Notes: generated from the sequence alone by a model not told the origin. Positions 1 to 13,246 are shown, numbered from the stretch's first letter. The stretch: 64,000 nucleotides of DNA from Nephrocerus scutellatus (GCA_947095585.1 OX352761.1:32269777-32333776), one strand, 5' to 3'. Numbers and translations are program-made.

Positions 1-1105
1 CAATAAACACCACATAAGTTCACCGCGCATAGACAAAACTTTTTTTCTATACATGCATTTACATAGATAATCTTGGGTCAGATATTACGGAAAAAAATAC
101 TAAATGAGCACTAAACATACTTAAAATCAACCACAAGAACGCACAGGCGATCATCTAACTCTAACACATCAATGTTCTATTGCCCTTTTACGATGTCACA
201 CGCACACATATGTACGCTTCATCTAATCATCCTTATCTACTTCTAAAAATGTACAAAAGAAAAAATTCATACGACTTCGTCTTCGTTAAATTCTTTTAAT
301 TGAAAAATTTATACCTTCTTGGTACATATATTGGCTTATAATTTGCCATGAAATCAAAAAGATATACGTCATACCTGTAACCATGCGAGCATATTGCATC
401 ATTGAATGTAAACTGAAGCTAAAGACAAAATTGTCATAAGATTACAGCGTCAAACCATTTGACCTGTGGCCTACAATCTATAAAACCCTACATGAAATAA
501 TAAGACCACTTCTTGGGAATTTTAGGAAAATGTTTTTTTTTGCACTATTAGATACTATTTTAAAAACTTAATTAAGCCATGAAAAATTACTAATCAATGA
601 ACTAAGAGATATAGTATTTTCAAGATTTTTGAATGAACTTTCTAATTATTCTGGTTATTTAAAAATTTCCGAGAAAATGCTTTTGTTTCAATATTAAAAA
701 TTGTATTTCTGCTATTTCTTTAAGATACAAAAAGACTTATTCCTCTCCAGGTTTTGCAAACCCTAAGATGGTCGCTGTCAATGTTGGCTCCGCGGCGTTT
801 TAACATCCGAAAGACAACCATGGTTGGCTGATTATTATAATTAAGGTCAATTTGATTGCAATTGACGCCAACTGGAGATTCCCATGTGAACTTATGAATG
901 TTTTTGTGTATAAATTTAGTTCCTCAAATCTATTTATAATGGTGTCAAGCACAAAGATCCACTGGTCTGTCGCCGTTGTCATTTCTGGTTGTTTCTAAGG
1001 CGTATGTTCATTGTAGGATTCGCTTTTGGTTGCGGAGAAGGTACGATAATACATTTTTTTTGTTTTATTTACTTAGATATTCGATTTTCCAATTTACGAA
1101 CTAAC
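1..1105. other. AT-rich stretch, no supported gene
   Basis: No domain, splice-bounded exon or repeat copy was recognised. A 60-codon open frame on the minus strand (800-982) and an overlapping frame were inspected. Neither shows a motif that can be assigned with confidence. Confidence 0.5.
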
Positions 1106-1112
1106 AATAAGT

Positions 1113-2135
1113 GCATATTGTAAAATTTCGGTTTGACTTGATTGCGTTTAGACTTATTGTGTTTTCTCCAGGTAAGCCATCTGTCGAGGTGGATACGGCT
1201 GTACTTCACATCTTTACTTTGAGGATTAATGTGTTGTTGAGAGTGATAGGTGGGCAGTCCTCTTGCCTGAGGGTAAAAGTGATGTGTGTGCTTTTCGATT
1301 GTTTATTTTAATATTAATTATCCAAGTGGTTAACCAGAGTTCAAGGTGCTCTAAGTAGTTATTTAGGTTATGACAAGACGATTTGGGATCGCTGTCGGTG
1401 CTTAGTATCACGGGGCCTTCCGAAAAAGTAGAGATGGTCAAGTTCTTGTCCATCGGAAGGTCTGATGTAAATAGCATGTAGGTATAGAAGTGGGTCCTTG
1501 GGGGACATCCGCTCTTATGCAGTGGTCTTTTGATATAAAGGATTTGTAATTTATCTTGAAGTGACGGTTTAGCAGGTACGATTTAAGGATTTTGTGTAAG
1601 TTTTGTGGCAAAAGTTTATTTATTTTATAGATGTGCCCATGGTGTTGAACTTTGTCGAACGCATGTGCAACCTCAAGAAACACAGCCGTACAGTACTGTC
1701 TATTATGGTAGGCTCTCCATCTTTCCATTAATAGCTCTGAATCCGAACTGGTGTGTAGGTATTAATCCTTCCTTTTCCTAGAACGGAGTTATTTTCCCGA
1801 GTAATAGTTTCTCGAAAACTTTGGATATTAAAGGTGTTAGACTTAATCGACAATAAGACGATACAAGGGTAGGGTCCTTGCTGACCTAGGCTTCAAACTT
1901 TGTAGAAAGCGCAAGTTAGGTGTTCAATTGATACATCTGGGAGTTCAATTAACACAACATCCCTGTAATTAGGTCGAAGCCTGGTGCCTTCTTGGTATTT
2001 ATTCCAATCTTGAAGCATGGGACACGTGCTGCTTCTCCAAAAATTCATGTTTAAGAGTCTTACAGCAAATTTTTTGCTACAAGCATTCGTAGGACTGCGA
2101 TAGATTTGGAGTTAAAACTTTACATAGATGCTCTG
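1113..2135 (-). pseudogene. Jockey-clade non-LTR reverse transcriptase relic
   Basis: Read on the minus strand, pieces in three frames give the RT core of a Jockey-type LINE in correct order: an AEHL..VLTPN linker, KAPGFD, a degenerate form of the PISL block (SLTPLISKVFEKLL), HQFGFR, AVFLEVAHAFDKVQH, VPQGP, TSDLPMD and the thumb region DVKYSRIHLDR..TWRKH. In life the enzyme copies its own mRNA at a nicked target. The catalytic FADD box reads FSEG, and several stops and frameshifts are present, so it is dead. The amino-terminal ORF, endonuclease and 3' end are absent. It abuts a family X copy at 2137. The clade call rests on motif resemblance, not on a tree. Confidence 0.8.
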
Positions 2136-2136
2136 C

Positions 2137-2657
2137 AAGATTTTTTTTCTCTTTCAATTCTCTATATTAACATCGCGTGCCCTTGGCTGGCTGGCTGGTG
2201 AGTAGAATCTTGCAATCAATTTTTAACCCTTTTCCCAAAGACCAATTTCATTGAAACTTTGCTCACATGTGTATTTCCGATGACAACACTTTCTAATAAA
2301 ATGTTGGTGCCCATATATATTTTTTAAAAATTTACCCGATATTCTTGAAATTTTATACACGTGTGTAACTCCGATGGACAAAACTTTTTTTAAAAATTTT
2401 GCAGACGCCGGGCCCCAGGGTCGTGGGCCCTGATACTAATTTAAGATAAAAATGAACCCGATTTTCTTAAAATTTTAAACATATATGTACCTCCGATGGA
2501 CAACATTTTTTGTAAAATTTTTGGAGACATCAGGCCCCGGGGTCGTAGGGCACCATACAAATTTTTTAAAAAAATTAACCCGACTTTCTTCAAATTTTTT
2601 AAACGTGTGTATCTCCGATGACAACACTTCCGTTTAAAACTTGGAAGAAGATAAGGC
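2137..2657 (-). repeat. Family X repeat, partial copy
   Basis: It opens with the family X terminus in reverse (ATTCTCTATATTAAC) and a GGCT simple repeat about 20 bp inside it. Several subunits follow, each built on CTCCGATGACAACACTTT with an ACACATGTGTAT-type core. It runs straight into a second copy at 2659. Confidence 0.8.
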
Positions 2658-2658
2658 C

Positions 2659-3550
2659 TTTTTAAATTCTCTATATTAACTTCACTTGCCCGTGGGTCGT
2701 CGGTCGGTCGTCGGTCGGTCGTCTGTCGTGGATTCTTGCGATCAATTTTTAACCCACTTTCCATGGCCCGATTTTATTGAAATTTTGCACACATGTGTAT
2801 TTCCGGAGACAACACTTTCTATTAAATTTTGAGGCCCCTCGGGCTGCGGGGTCGGGGGGCTCCCAAACAAAAATTTTAAAAAATTTACCCGATTTTCTTT
2901 AAATTTTACACACATGTGTATACCCAATAAACAATACTTTTTCGAAAATTTGGTAGTGATCGGGTCCCGGGTTCGGCCGCAAGGCCCTTATACATTTTTT
3001 AAATATCTGTACTGGCATCAGATATTCGTCGCCCTTTATGGACTTTGTGCGGTGTGTGCTGCGCAATCGGCTGCGCTGCATGGTTTTGTTGGTGGTGGAG
3101 AGAGAGAGAGAAATCTTAGCGCACGCACAAATGAACCCAGCAAATGAAACGAGACATACATGTTTTATGCTTACTTCAACTTACATTTTTATTATATACT
3201 GAATTGTATTTTTATTGATGTCGTTTTTTTGTTGTCGATATCAACTTACAGATAGAACAACAAGTTTTCACAATATTCTGTCATTTGGCGTTTTCATAAA
3301 TTAGTTCAGAGCAGTCAAAGAGTTCTCAAGATAAATGTTCGTGTTTCTTATTTGCTCAGAGTATGAGCGTGCTCTAAGTGCTCAGAATAAAATGATCTGA
3401 GCATTTTCAATTTTAACATCTGATGTCAAATGTTTGTTTCGATGATTTTCTCCTACAATAAAAAAAAAATGGCCCAGGATCGAGGGGCTCCCATATCAAT
3501 TTCTGCGATTAGAGAATTTTGATGAAAATTTTTTTTGTTGTTGTTGTTTT
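2659..3550 (-). repeat. Family X repeat, long variant with unique interior
   Basis: This is a reverse copy with a CGGT-rich simple repeat near its end (2697-2730) and X subunits to about 3000. An interior of about 450 bp follows (3010-3480), shared with the copies at 46908-47596 and 55913-57190. The interior holds a GA-rich run, a stretch rich in GCTCAGA and AGCAC motifs, and no open frame of note. The other terminus is near 3500-3550. Confidence 0.8.
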
Positions 3551-4335
3551 GTTGTTTTTTTTACTTTTATAAAGTAAAATAAAGCCGAATTTCAAAACTA
3601 TTTCACTCATTTTCACGGCACCGTCACACAATTACACAAAAAGGAGATTTTTTTTTTCGTGTATGAGGTGCAGGTTAGGCAAGCAAAGCAAGGTTATTTA
3701 TGGTGCAGATTCCTTAAAGGATACAACCAGTAAGCATTACCACGACAAAGAACAGAATGTGGTGCGTTGAGCGAAAACACAATAGACGAATACCGTTTGT
3801 AGTCGCCATGGCGACCACAGCGCAGTATCAATGAAATTTAATTAAAATCCTTTGCTATTCATGCGAATCTCTTCACCGAAGTTTTATTCCTTTGTGCCGG
3901 CGCGCTGCATATCAGCTGTTATCCGTCCACACAAAATTTACTATCGCTTACCCATCACCTCTGGACGAAACTTAAACTTTGTCCATTGTAATTTTGTAAT
4001 GATAATGCCCTGTTGGAAAGAGTGTCGTTCACAATAGCTGGAAACTACCCACTCTCACTTCCGCTCGGTCCCTTTTTCTGAAGAATATTCGATAGAAAAA
4101 GCTTTTTTGCTGCGAACATCAAGTTCTCCTCTTCGGTTCAGGTCAAGCTAAAAGCAAGAGGTATAAATGATAGGGCATATATAATGCCTACTTCTGGAAT
4201 TCTTTTTTGTGATTATTAAAATTCGATTCAGTCGATATTGTTGGATCTAGAATGTAGGCTATAGGGAAAGGTATATACATTTGTTTTTGTATTTCTATTT
4301 GTAACTTGACAATTCGATTGTAGAGTGACGCTTCG
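3551..4335. other. Non-repetitive stretch, nothing recognised
   Basis: Somewhat less AT-rich than its surroundings. No coding motif, tRNA or repeat family was recognised on either strand. Confidence 0.4.
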
Positions 4336-4880
4336 CTGCCCGCCCGCAGGGAAAAAATATGGTTGCAGCATGATTACAGCAAGCGAAGTGTTTTTCTGAA
4401 GACAATAATATTTTTGCTGTGAAAATAGTTACTTGTCGTATCAATCAATGCTGCACTTTTTCAAGTGATTGTAATGAAAATCAAATACTTACAGCAATCA
4501 TATAATGTCAAAATGGGTATGTTAATATGGTTCTTACAACTATTAATTGCTACAAAATTAATATGATTGTGGTAACAATGTAATCAATCGGTGCCTTATG
4601 TTTAAGACAACTATTTAGTGGTTGCAGTGATGATGTTATTTTCTGGAGCTATTTTAAGTTGATACAAAACCACTTGGTTAAAGTTATGTATAAATGATAA
4701 TATGATTATAATTTTATCGTATTTTACATATTATGAAACTCATATTTTACATATTTTGATTTTGCATGAGTTTTAATATATTTTGGTCTTTTATCAAAGA
4801 GTGGGTGCCGTGTAAGTTCATAGACTCCAGAGCATGAAGCTTGAGGTTCGAATCCCACAGAACACTATAAACTCTTCTGT
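4336..4880 (+). repeat. Family Y repeat ending in a tRNA-like head
   Basis: Positions 4360-4800 match, in inverted orientation, 37185-37590 (shared blocks around TTCTGAAGACAATAATAT, AATATGATTG and ATCAAAGAGTG). Next comes GGTGCCGTG, then a perfect pol III B-box GGTTCGAATCC at about 4852. The A-box here is deleted. The copy at 37172 keeps the A-box core GCCGTGGCTCAGTGG at the equivalent place, so the composite existed before it was copied. Confidence 0.6.
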
Positions 4881-5042
4881 GGTTATAGAGGAACAAATAA
4901 ACATAGTACATTATTAAATACTTATTTACGTGTACATCTTTTTTATAAATTCGATTTCTTGGAAACTAGTTTGTTTTGATCTTATGGACGCTCTGCTTAG
5001 CAGGTCCACATAGATAGCTATTTTTCCATAAATAAATACATA

Positions 5043-5310
5043 AATAAAGTGGCTGTTTCCAACGCTATAATCTATCCTCGAAAGTAGACATTATCCACAC
5101 TAGTGTGTTAACATGTTAAAATAGTTGTGCATTTCTCATGTGCTGCTTAGCAGAAAAACTAGTTTGGTCATCTAAAAAATACTGTACATTACTCGCTGAA
5201 AAGTGCATATCATGCTCGTTAGATTGCCGCACTCGGCTCCTGCCTTGTGTCTCAATCTTCTAACTCGCACGATAACGTCCACTTTCTTAGCTCGTTATGT
5301 AATATACTAA
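5043..5310 (+). repeat. Family Z repeat, diverged copy
   Basis: Shares the order GTGGCTGTTTCC, ACGCTATAA, CCTCGAAAGTAGACATTATCCACAC (split here), GTACATTACTCGC and a CTCGTTATGTAATATAC end with the copies at 38516, 38747 and 40971. It has no coding content. Confidence 0.65.
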
Positions 5311-6127
5311 AACGTGTCCTAAACTAAGAACGCATTTAACATTAAGATGACTCTAATGGAATTTTAATTGTATATCACGATTGCTGGCTTACGGATATAC
5401 GAATAGCTTAACATAGAAATTTACCACAATTAAGAGTACTTTGTACAAATAAGCACACTTATTCACTATCCATTAACTGTAACTCGGACGTTGTCGGAAA
5501 AATTTCCTGAAAAGAAGAAAAATAGTTTATTCCACATAATCGTGCGTTATGGTTTCTCACGTTTCCGTTTATCATACAAACACCACCTTTATTGCAAGAG
5601 AAATAATTACTTAGAGGACGCTTCGTGGTTACAAACTATGTGCAACTTGGCGTAAATTAACTTATAAATCAATGTAACGTTATTTTAACTTACAAGAAAA
5701 AATTGCAGTTTGTGCGCAATTAGTTTCAATTAGAGCATAAATTTGTCAGTGCCGTGGTGGTTACGATGGTTGTCTCGCACTCGGAGGACACCGGATTCGA
5801 TTTCCGGCGCGTCCCACAAACGCACGAATTTTTCTCACCGATCATCCAAGTCACAATTACACGATACGAAGCTGTACATTTGATGTATGAAGTATTCAAG
5901 AGTTAGAGTCAACAATATGGATTTATGAGCACAATATTCTAGTTTGTAAGTGCTCGAGTGCTCTTGATTTTATAACGGAATATTAATATCCTCTACCGGC
6001 GTTATTTTAGAAACCATTAAAAGAAAATATTTATTGAATGATTCTATAAGGTATTTACATTATAACTAGTAACTTGTGCCAGAAACTATTCGACAATTAC
6101 TTTTGTGTGTGCCAAGTAATTCTCGGG
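5311..6127. other. AT-rich stretch with one tRNA-like element
   Basis: Apart from the tRNA-like element at 5748-5815 nothing was recognised. There is no coding motif. Confidence 0.4.
5748..5815 (+). repeat. tRNA-like head of an unassigned SINE
   Basis: GTGCCGTGGTGG..ACGATGG resembles a weak A-box. GATTCGATTTCC flanked by CCGG/CCGG resembles a T arm with B-box. No full cloverleaf with a plausible acceptor stem could be drawn, so a SINE head or degenerate tRNA relic is more likely than a working tRNA. The downstream tail is not delimited. Confidence 0.35.
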
Positions 6128-8095
6128 TAAGGTTACGGAATCTCAAATCAGCCTCGGATACACTGATGAACGACGACGACCACGGCAACGAAAACGGCAA
6201 ACGATTTAAGAATTTTCTCATGGAACGTACGCTCACTGTATAGAGCTAGGGCTGCATAGCAGCTGGCCGATAATAATAATATTCGGCGCGACAGAACATG
6301 TATATTTTTGGACACAAAAGGGACCTACAATTTAAGGCCGGATTCAAACGGCGAATTAAGAAGCTTTCCGTGACAAGTTATTACCCTCGGAACGTTTATC
6401 ACCCATTCGCGAGAGGTAGGTCACCGTGAAAAATACTTTTGGTGTTACTGGGATTCGAACCACGAACCTCCTGCTCAGTAGCCATGCGCATTTCCACTGA
6501 GTCATGGCGCCTACAGCAGCTGGCCGATACCCTAAATAAAAGGCTGACATAACTGCAATCCAGCAGATGCGGTGGACGGGGAATGGTGTCTTACAAAAAT
6601 CAGAATATGACATATATTACAGCTGGCATTCAAGACATCATGTGCTCAGGGTGGGGTTTCTTGTCAGCAAAAGAATGAAACCCACCGTTTTGGGCTTTAA
6701 AGCAATAAATGAACGACTATGCACCCTTCGCGTGCGGGGCAAATTTAAAAACATAAGGCTCATAAACAGAGGATTCCCCAGATGATGAAAAAGAAGAATT
6801 ATTTGAATCAGTCTAATGGAACTCCATGCCTGCCCTCAGTATGATGTAAAAATCATTCTGTGGGATATGAATGCTAAAATAGGTAGGGGAGCCAGTATTC
6901 AGGCAGTACATTGGCACCCATAGCTTAAACGAGAACACTAATGACTATGGACAACGAGTCATAGAGATGGCAGCAAACAATAATTTCGTCCTTGCGAGTA
7001 CAAGGTTTGCACGAAAAAATATCCACAGAGACACTTGGGTATCTTCTGATGGATCCACTCGCAACCAGATAGACCACGTGTTGATAGACCGCCGCCACAA
7101 CACGAATCTAATGACGGTAAAAACGTACCTATGTGCCAACGTCGACTTGAACCATTATCTTGTTGGTATGGAGCTCCGAGCGCGGAATGCATCATCACGG
7201 GAGACTGCATCCGCGAATCTGATTCGTGTCAATACGGCTGCGCTTCGCAACGAAAAGACCAGAAACAACTACGGTCAAGTGATAGGATTGGCCCTTAATG
7301 CAGGGAGAGTAAGTCCTGGGGCTGAGATGTCAGGCGTAGAAGAGAAATGGACACTCCTTAAAAATACTGTCAATAGTACTGCTGACTCCATCTTAGGCAG
7401 TAGTCGTAGAAATCGGAACGACTGGTTCGATGACGAAGGTAAGCTAGCGACTTAACGTAAGACTGTTGCGTACCGATCTATGCAATATAGAACGCGGGCA
7501 CGCGAAGATGAATATAAAAAGCTCAGAAGACATGAAAAAACACCAGCGAAAGAAAGCAGCCCGAGAGAAGAATCTCTTCTGCGACAGTACAGAGAGCAAG
7601 GACCGCACCAGGCGCTGAAGTTCTAGCAAAGAGTCCGCGGTATGACGCAATATACACCGCTTTGCACATACTGCAAGGACAAAGAGGGTAATCTGATCGC
7701 CGATCTGAAAGGCATCTTAGAACGATGGGAAGAGCACTTTCATGAGTTGCTAAATGGCCAGCTAACTGAGGAATTGAAGGCTCCACCAATGACCCTCAAT
7801 TCGAAAAGTGGAGTGCGAATTTTAAGTAGTGCAATCATTTAGCTATTTCGGGTTAACTGTAGCAGTCGATAAAAGCATGGAACCAGAAATGCACGCACGG
7901 TTGCTTAAAGCCAACAAAGCCTACTTTAGTCTGTCAAGAATCTTCAAATCCAGGAACTTAACAATAACATCCAAGCTGTTGTTATATAAGACAATGGTCA
8001 TACCAGTACTTACATAAGTATTCGAGACTTGGGTGCTTAGCTAAAAGCATTCTGACCTCTTAGCCGGCGTTCGAGAGAAAAGTCTTACGGAGAAA
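6128..8095 (+). pseudogene. RTE-like LINE copy 1, endonuclease and RT relic
   Basis: Matches copy 2 at 27063-28891 from the shared leader (CAGCCTCGGATA) through FSWNVRSLYRA, the AP endonuclease (MRWTGNG at 6568; DMNAKIGR near 6870, with the usual Gly before Asp changed to Trp; NQIDHVLIDRR near 7057) and the basic linker to about 7795. The RT palm is then missing. The sequence jumps to the thumb (FSYFGLTVAVDKSMEPE, LLLYKTMVIPVLT, ETWVL) and stops at about 8095. In life the protein nicks target DNA and reverse transcribes the element. Stops, deletions and an inserted SINE make it dead. Clade is inferred from motif style; a CR1/Jockey relative is possible. Confidence 0.8.
6273..6514 (-). mobile_element. 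tRNA-derived SINE inserted in LINE copy 1
   Basis: Reverse-orientation SINE: ATT-repeat tail at 6271-6280, body, then B-box complement (GGATTCGAACC) near 6453 and A-box complement (CCACTGAGTCATGG) near 6494. A perfect 15-bp target-site duplication, AGCAGCTGGCCGATA, flanks it at 6258-6272 and 6515-6529. This shows target-primed insertion into a pre-existing LINE. Confidence 0.9.
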
Positions 8096-10193
8096 CTTTT
8101 ATATATACATCGAAACACGCCACACAGTCGTTTAATATTTTGTAATAATCGCCAAAATATCTGTTTTTTAGGTCGGAAAGCGGGATTTCAAACTGGGCCC
8201 CTGACATTGAGCCGCTCACTAAATTTTAGCCCTCTAGGTCGTGCGAAAGGTGGTTAAAAAAGACCTCAAATAACGAGAAAATGGCGCGATTTTAAATCAT
8301 CACCTCTTTCACACGAATATAAAAAATGCTACTTTAGATACTTACAAAATTTCAACTCTCTAGGTCGTGTGGAAGGTAGTTAAAAAGTACCTCAAAGTGG
8401 TCGAAAATACAGACAAAAATGGGTCAAGGCAAGTTAAATAAAAGATTTTAATAAATGATTTGTTATTAGTTTATCGTTCGAGAAAAAGAAATTACTTCTT
8501 AATCGAAAAACTGAAGAAGTAAGGACGCTACCGTTGTTGCGCCGTGGTATTTGTTGTGTAGGTTTTATATGTCATCTGAGCGAACATCTGAAGAAGCATA
8601 GAAGAAGAAATATGTGAAATTAGTATGTAGTTACATAAAGTCTGTTGCGAAGACATTATATAGTCGTCATGCACATATACAGTAAAGTGGTTGAAAAATA
8701 ACTTTATCTTTTAACTTTTATTACTGTGAAAATAAATGTACCCCCATCCGTACATCCGTACACAAACAGCAGTTAACTGAAACTTCGTATGATAGCACAC
8801 CCACTGGAAAGCTTAAATATCCGTGAATAATTTTACTACGAAAACCTTGGCTCAGCTGGTCTGTTCGGTGTTGGGTTGGTTCAGACAAACCTAAATGTGT
8901 CACCGCTACTGAACTGGGAAGAACGCCAGTCACTGCACCTAAGGTTAAGTCTTTATATGGGGTTCGACGATTTTTAAAAGCCACTCGGTATTTGGTATTA
9001 CTAGGACAAGTACGTATGCTCTGTCTCCAACAATCTTGCCAAAGCCCTATACATCAATTGCCGATGGGTGCGTGACGGGCGTAAAAGGGCTTGGTAAAGA
9101 CTTTTACCGTAACAGGATAAATAACTAAAATAGTTTTCGTTTCAAAAGAAATAATAGATTTTATTTTCGGAATTTTTATGCCGAGCAACGATCATTCTAT
9201 TGTGCGGAAAATATAGGATTGTGAATGTATTGAGGTGTATAAAACATATCCGTATATATTTTTTAAACGACAGAGAGATTCCCTGTCTATCTGTCTATTT
9301 ATTTTATTGTTATTACATGACGACCTCACAAGCAAAGTTCATTAGCTCTTCAATGACATAATTTTCATACTATGTGTAATGAAACTTAAGGTTTAATCTG
9401 AATGCAATGATCAATAGGAATATTAAATTCTTTATTCGAACGAATTGAGCAATTTTGTTATAAACGTTGAATAATATTCTAAAATTGGCTAAAAACATGG
9501 AGAATGAAAAAGTTAAAGCAATTTATATATTTACTACCTCCTGCGATAAAAAAGTCATCAAAACTCATTTAAATAACGTTCCACACAGCTGTTAAACGAT
9601 AGAAAGAATATACGATTTTAAAATTATGTTTAACAAACTAAGCAGAAATTAATCTCATACATCAAATAAAAAATTCGGAGTGTTAACAAAATCGGAAGCC
9701 GTTAAACGGGCTTCTAGTTTGTAATATTTAATTTAATGTCAAATATGGGGGACAAGTCAATTAGTATATAGAGGATCACATTATTTAAGTCAAAAGCCCA
9801 TTGTCAACTAATAACGATATGCGTCGGTGTGGTTATAAAATTAATTAACCTACAATTATTTACACTTTGACTTAAAATTAAGGAGTAGTAATAGTCGCTT
9901 CTTATGACATAGTCACGACTGGAAATTTTATGTCTCAAATACAAGTTAATGATAAATTAGCGTGTTTATTTAGCTGAACGGATAATAAAACTAATAAGCT
10001 CAATAATGGCGCATTGGTGTTTCTTTACGTTGTATTTTCCCTTTGTAACTTATTTTTATTTTATATTCGGGAATTCTATATTCAGTACTCGTAATCGACT
10101 CAATCTAAACACCTAATTATTATTTTTTTATTAAATTTAATTTTAAACTTGATACGTTTTGCCAACAATGCCTTAAAAATTTATTGATCACAA
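8096..10193. other. AT-rich stretch, short duplicated motif only
   Basis: TCTAGGTCGTGTGGAAGGT-type motifs occur twice, near 8230 and 8357, suggesting an old 125-bp duplication. An 87-codon minus-strand open frame (8721-8984) lacks any recognisable motif. Nothing else is supported. Confidence 0.4.
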
Positions 10194-10252
10194 AATCTGA
10201 CCAGCCAGCCACGGGCACGCGAAGTTAATATAGAGAATTTAAAAAAGAAGAA
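10194..10252 (+). repeat. Family X terminal fragment
   Basis: Carries only the right-hand terminus: CAGCCAGCCACGGGCA, GAAGTTAATATAGAGAATTT. Confidence 0.75.
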
Positions 10253-10866
10253 AAGTATTCGCATTTGCCAAGAAACACATCAGGCAATGTCAACGAGATT
10301 TCCGGTAAAATCGCTGACTTATTTATGATTGTGTTTCGGTAAAAATCGCAAAATAAAAGTAACAAATCTGGCAAATATTTGTATCGGATGGAGTACGAAA
10401 CCAAGCTTTTAGCCGCATATTATTTCTCAAAGCAGTAAACTCAGTGCAAGAGGTGGTTTTTACTGCGCCAATGAATAACTTATTATAAGAAATTGTAAGC
10501 AGTATACACAATTTCATCAAATTCAATTAAAAACCCTGCTGTGTCTGTGTATGCTTCGAGAATGCAAGCAGTTTTTTGATGATTTATTAAAAAATGAGAG
10601 CTGCTCTGCTATAGATTATAGAACAATAGCTACTCAGATCCGAATGTTCGATAGGTAATTTAGGATATTGTGACTAAGTCTATCAAATAATTGGTACACG
10701 GTAGTTCAGTAATAATAAACTCACTTCATGTGGCTAGAATTGAAAAGAATTTGCAAGAAAATTCAATTTAAATATGATTATTTATTCAATAAGCAATATG
10801 ACGTTTCAGAGATCTGCTTAATAAAAATACATTCATTACTTTAAGGCAGCGAAAAACCATCTTTTT

Positions 10867-10990
10867 GTTGAGTATTTCTGTGACATAATTAAAAAGAACC
10901 GTGCTAAGGCTTTGAGGTTTATGACAAGATTAAAAGAATATCACATGCTTAGCACGGTTCTTTTAAATTATGTGATTTTTTTAAGTCACA
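10867..10990. repeat. Inverted repeat / hairpin
   Basis: Arms at 10881-10908 and 10947-10975 match at roughly 26 of 29 positions (core AAAGAACCGTGCTAAG). They are separated by about 38 bp. Weaker outer pairing (TATTTxTGAC) flanks a 13-bp insertion in the right arm. It may be a small MITE or foldback remnant. No target duplication was seen. Confidence 0.7.
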
Positions 10991-11121
10991 AATATTCCAG
11001 ATTACCATTAAAAATAATCCAGCAAATTTCATTTATTTTATAACAGTTCTAGTTGCTCCAGATCTACCACCTATTTTATTTTATACCTTTTAGACGGCTA
11101 GTTATGCTTCAATAAAGGCAT

Positions 11122-11284
11122 TTTTTAAATTCTCTGTATTAACTTCACTTGTCCGTGGCACGGATGTCGGTCTGTCGTGGAATCTTGCGATCAATTTTTA
11201 AGCCACTTCCCAAAGCCCGATTTTACTGAATTGCACAAATGTGTATTTCCGGAGACAGCACTATCTATTAAAATTTGAGGCCCC
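11122..11284 (-). repeat. Family X terminal fragment
   Basis: Reverse terminus TAAATTCTCTGTATTAAC, then the standard order to TATTAAAATTTGAGGCCCC. It ends where a tandem repeat begins. Confidence 0.8.
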
Positions 11285-11520
11285 GCATTCGCATGAAATT
11301 CGGAATGTAGTTCTAAGATGTGACTATAAGATTTCCTATGGAAATTCTGGAATATGATTATTATGGTCTGGAATTTATGGAGAAAATCAATTTCTCAAGC
11401 GATTTGCATGAAATTCGGAATGTAGGACCTAAGATGTGACTATAAGATTTCTTCCTATGGAAATTCTAGAATATGTCTGGAATTTCTGGAACAAAGCAAA
11501 TTCTCAAGCGATTCGCATGA
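11285..11520. repeat. 115-bp tandem repeat, about 2.1 units
   Basis: Units start at GCATGAAATTCGGAATGTAG 11291 and 11406. A truncated third unit starts at 11515. Each contains AAGATGTGACTATAAGATTT and CTATGGAAATTCT. Confidence 0.8.
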
Positions 11521-13246
11521 ATTTTAATTTAATCGTAATATTGGCCACAACGTCGAAGAAATTTCACTCCAACCGCGCGTAAAGATTACATGCACTCATT
11601 TTTTTAACAGCTCTTAGTTATCCTACTACTATCGACGCAACTGCATTACCGTGTTTGGGCAGTGATATACAAATCCAAAACCTCACAATAAATTGTTATG
11701 AACATTTAGATCAGCTTATAAATTATTTATTCTGTTGTATTTGATGTGATTGATGATGATGTATGTGATTTCAATAACATACAATCAAGCTCACAGCTTG
11801 AGCAGAACGAAACAAACATATACAGTAGTAGGCTGCGGTCAAGAATTCAGCCGCTTCTCCAGCCAATCAAGTTAAGAAAAATCGACTGCGCAGTTTACGC
11901 ACTTTAAATTTGATCCAAATAGCAAAATGTAAATGTCAAATTGTCGCCCTACAAGCAGACAGTAAGTCGGTTTAAAATGTAGCTGCAATTTCGTGCATAC
12001 CGACTGCCTGCCAATTTTTTTGTGCAGCACAAGCTGCGTAACTCCTTAATTCTTTACCGCAGCCGTAGTGATAGTATAGTCTCTGTTCTTTTTCTATCAG
12101 TGCTCTGCTCTGCTCATTCTATCAACATTGCATAAAATGATACAGTGCTCTCGTGTTTGGTCGATTAACAGGAAAAAAATACTATTATAAGTTACAAAAA
12201 AAGAGGCAGATAACAATGACAACCTGCAAGCTTCCTTGCAACAATTTTCATTTCTTTTCGCTTTTCTTATCCATACTCATGTTAACAGTATCTAGAGTAA
12301 ATAACTCTTCGATCAATTACAGAAATGAGAGAACCATGCAAAAGAAATTTAATAATGAATAATTGGCCAGCATGTTTCTTCGATGCTCGTACGAGATCAT
12401 AAACATGTGCAGCAGTCTTGATCGAAGCTCTCTATCAATGCTCCATGTACCATTCAAAAGTTGCAAGCGACGTTTCTGTTGCTACCATTTCATTTTCTTT
12501 TGGCTTGTTTTTCTTTAATCACTCCATCTTTACTAAGAGTTAATAACTCTTTCACTGCTTGCTTTCTTTCAGCTTTTCTTTATTAATTTATAAATTACAA
12601 AATTTCTCAGTGAAGGAAATAAGCGAGAAACGTAAGTTTTTGTAGTGAGCAACAGCAAATTTTTATATGGATTATCTCTCTTTTAACATGTATTCTTAAA
12701 CAGTTGGGCATTATGTAGAGAAGGTTATGAGTAACAGTTTCTGTTAGTTTATTGTCTGCTTGTTCCCTTGCTTTTTTAACATTCTATTCGTCTTCTAACT
12801 TTATATAACAGATGGTTCGCCATTCACTTCTTATTAAATTAACTATGCTTATCATTGTACTGACTGTATACTAATACATAATAATACAATAATAATACTA
12901 TACAAAATCAAACAATAATCTTTAATATACGGTTCATTTCTCATTGTTTATAGAATAATGACTCTGAAATATCCTTTCAGTACCATACAATTTTAATATA
13001 TCTGTCCGTGTTTATGTCCCACAGACAACAAGATCTTTGTTTTTTTTTTCTTTCGTCCCGGACAGACGTTGTCACGCTCAAAACCCACGGCCGTGTCTTC
13101 GACACAGCCTACCCTGCTCTTTTTTCAGTAAGCCTGCAATAATGTTGCTTATTTGAAGACCAAATGCTAAAATAAGGCCTTAACCTTTCGTAGATTAAAT
13201 TATGACCGTCCCATTCTCTTGTTAAAGTTTTACAAAATAAAGATGT
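11521..13246. other. AT-rich stretch, no supported gene
   Basis: A 69-codon open frame at 12153-12362 has a hydrophobic segment but no family resemblance and no splice context, and it is probably chance. A MITE relic lies at 12597-12733. Confidence 0.4.
12597..12733. repeat. Degenerate copy of the 43022 MITE
   Basis: Shares GCGAGAAACGTAAG, TTTTTATATGGATT and the end block CAGTTGGGCATTATGTAG / GAGAAGGTTATG with the MITE at 43022-43292. The left terminal repeat is not recognisable. Confidence 0.55.
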